5,234 bases of DNA from Bacteroidia bacterium (GTDB lineage Bacteria > Bacteroidota > Bacteroidia > Bacteroidales > UBA12481): the NCBI GenBank assembly GCA_026391235.1, contig JAPLDV010000898.1, forward strand, positions 1 to 5,234, given 5' to 3'. The translations under genes were made by a program, and so were the position numbers. The notes under the pieces are model-generated. The model had not been told where the DNA came from. It did no database searches and saw only the letters and a list, made by a program, of their open reading frames with translations. This document shows, one piece after another, positions 4,887-5,234 of the stretch (the stretch's first letter is position 1; every line of letters begins with the position of its first letter).

Positions 4887-5056
4887 CTGATTTCGCGGAA
4901 TTCGCCAACTCGATCTCCGGGAGCCAGGCAACCAGCATCCGGAGGTTTCAGGATCGCTATGGGTATCCGGATGAGGTTTGGAACTTCCAGTCAATTAAAA
5001 AAGACCTTGACCGGAACACCATCCGTCAGGAAATCGGGTTCGAAAAGGACTCATGA
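4865..5056 (+). pseudogene. 3' end of a phage gene, fused out of frame to the ATPase fragment
   Basis: The frame (open from a GTG at 4856, which belongs to the ATPase fragment) encodes 'SASIADFAEFANSISGSQAT' and continues with 'RRFQDRYGYPDEVWNFQS' and 'IKKDLDRNTIRQEI', ending at TGA 5056. It is hydrophilic with ordered helix-like composition and reads as the C-terminal ~60 residues of a real protein. The family is not recognised. Its position immediately before a ClpP-related head protease, with an ATGA overlap, suggests a late phage gene such as a portal or other head-assembly protein, by inference only. Its 5' part was lost at the junction near 4864. An alternative is a small intact protein starting at the GTG, but no ribosome site supports it. 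Confidence 0.5.
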
Positions 5057-5234
5057 ACACATTACAACTTGATATTGACGGCTTTATCGGAAATTGGGGC
5101 TACTCGAAATCATTCGTTAAGAATTTCCTGGCAGCTGCCGGGAAAGAACCGGTCATCGTCCGTGTATCATCCCTCGGTGGTGACGTTGATCACGCTATAT
5201 CCATTTATGATCAATTTGTTGAGCATGGCAATGT
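5053..5234 (+). CDS. ClpP-related phage head-maturation protease (N-terminal part)
   Basis: The first 60 residues of a gene that continues past the window end. It starts at ATG 5053, overlapping the previous stop as ATGA. After a leading strand (LQLDIDGFIG, 4-13), a helix (SKSFVKNFLAAA) and a strand 'PVIVRVSSLGGDVDHAISIY' (33-52), the G42-G43-D44 turn followed by a helix is the oxyanion-hole region typical of ClpP/crotonase-fold serine proteases. In phage prohead proteases of this family the fold cleaves scaffold and capsid proteins during head maturation. The catalytic Ser and His would lie beyond the window, so activity cannot be judged. A cellular ClpP is less likely because the N-terminus and spacing fit the phage form better. 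It is probably co-transcribed with the truncated gene before it and with capsid genes further on. Confidence 0.75.
   Translation, partial: MNTLQLDIDGFIGNWGYSKSFVKNFLAAAGKEPVIVRVSSLGGDVDHAISIYDQFVEHGN

Noticed and set aside
1..5234. A CRISPR array or retron
   Set aside because: No regularly spaced repeats and no Cas or reverse-transcriptase motif on either strand.

Overview
The window looks like a piece of a Bacteroidota chromosome. The evidence is indirect. Most genes lack a strong Shine-Dalgarno sequence, one promoter has the Bacteroidota -7 form (TAnnTTTG), and a broken ATPase gene resembles the P-loop proteins of Bacteroides-type integrative elements. No rRNA, tRNA, CRISPR array or complete insertion sequence is visible.

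Layout from left to right. (1) 101-1516, plus strand: an intact, probably exported kelch-type beta-propeller protein with eight repeat units. (2) 1517-1880: no convincing gene. (3) 1881-2569, plus strand: a complete HEPN/MNT toxin-antitoxin pair in the order HEPN then MNT. (4) 2715-3022, plus strand: a VapB-like antitoxin followed, with a TTGA overlap, by a 21-codon remnant that seems to be the first few and last ~15 codons of a PIN-domain (VapC-type) toxin with the middle deleted. (5) 3807-3051, minus strand: a second HEPN/MNT pair in the opposite gene order, MNT then HEPN. (6) 3914-4320: a breakpoint where a short C-terminal gene remnant (minus strand) abuts a PIN-domain protein lacking its N-terminus (plus strand). 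(7) 4357-4393: a perfect 10-bp inverted repeat. (8) 4404-4886: a frameshifted, truncated P-loop ATPase gene of the mobile-element helicase/primase type. (9) 4865-5056: the 3' end of another gene, followed with an ATGA overlap by a ClpP-related phage head-maturation protease that runs off the window.

Taken together, 1.9-4.3 kb is a cluster of small toxin-antitoxin modules in different stages of decay (two apparently intact HEPN/MNT pairs, one antitoxin with a gutted toxin, one decapitated PIN protein). It lies next to a rearranged prophage or integrative-element segment in which a replication-type gene fragment is joined to head-morphogenesis genes. I see no clearly new system. The most informative signals are the collapsed PIN toxin beside its preserved antitoxin, the opposite gene order of the two HEPN/MNT pairs, the A9 tract in one of their overlaps, and the stacked breakpoints after 3.9 kb. 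All family assignments are from reading motifs by eye, without database searches.
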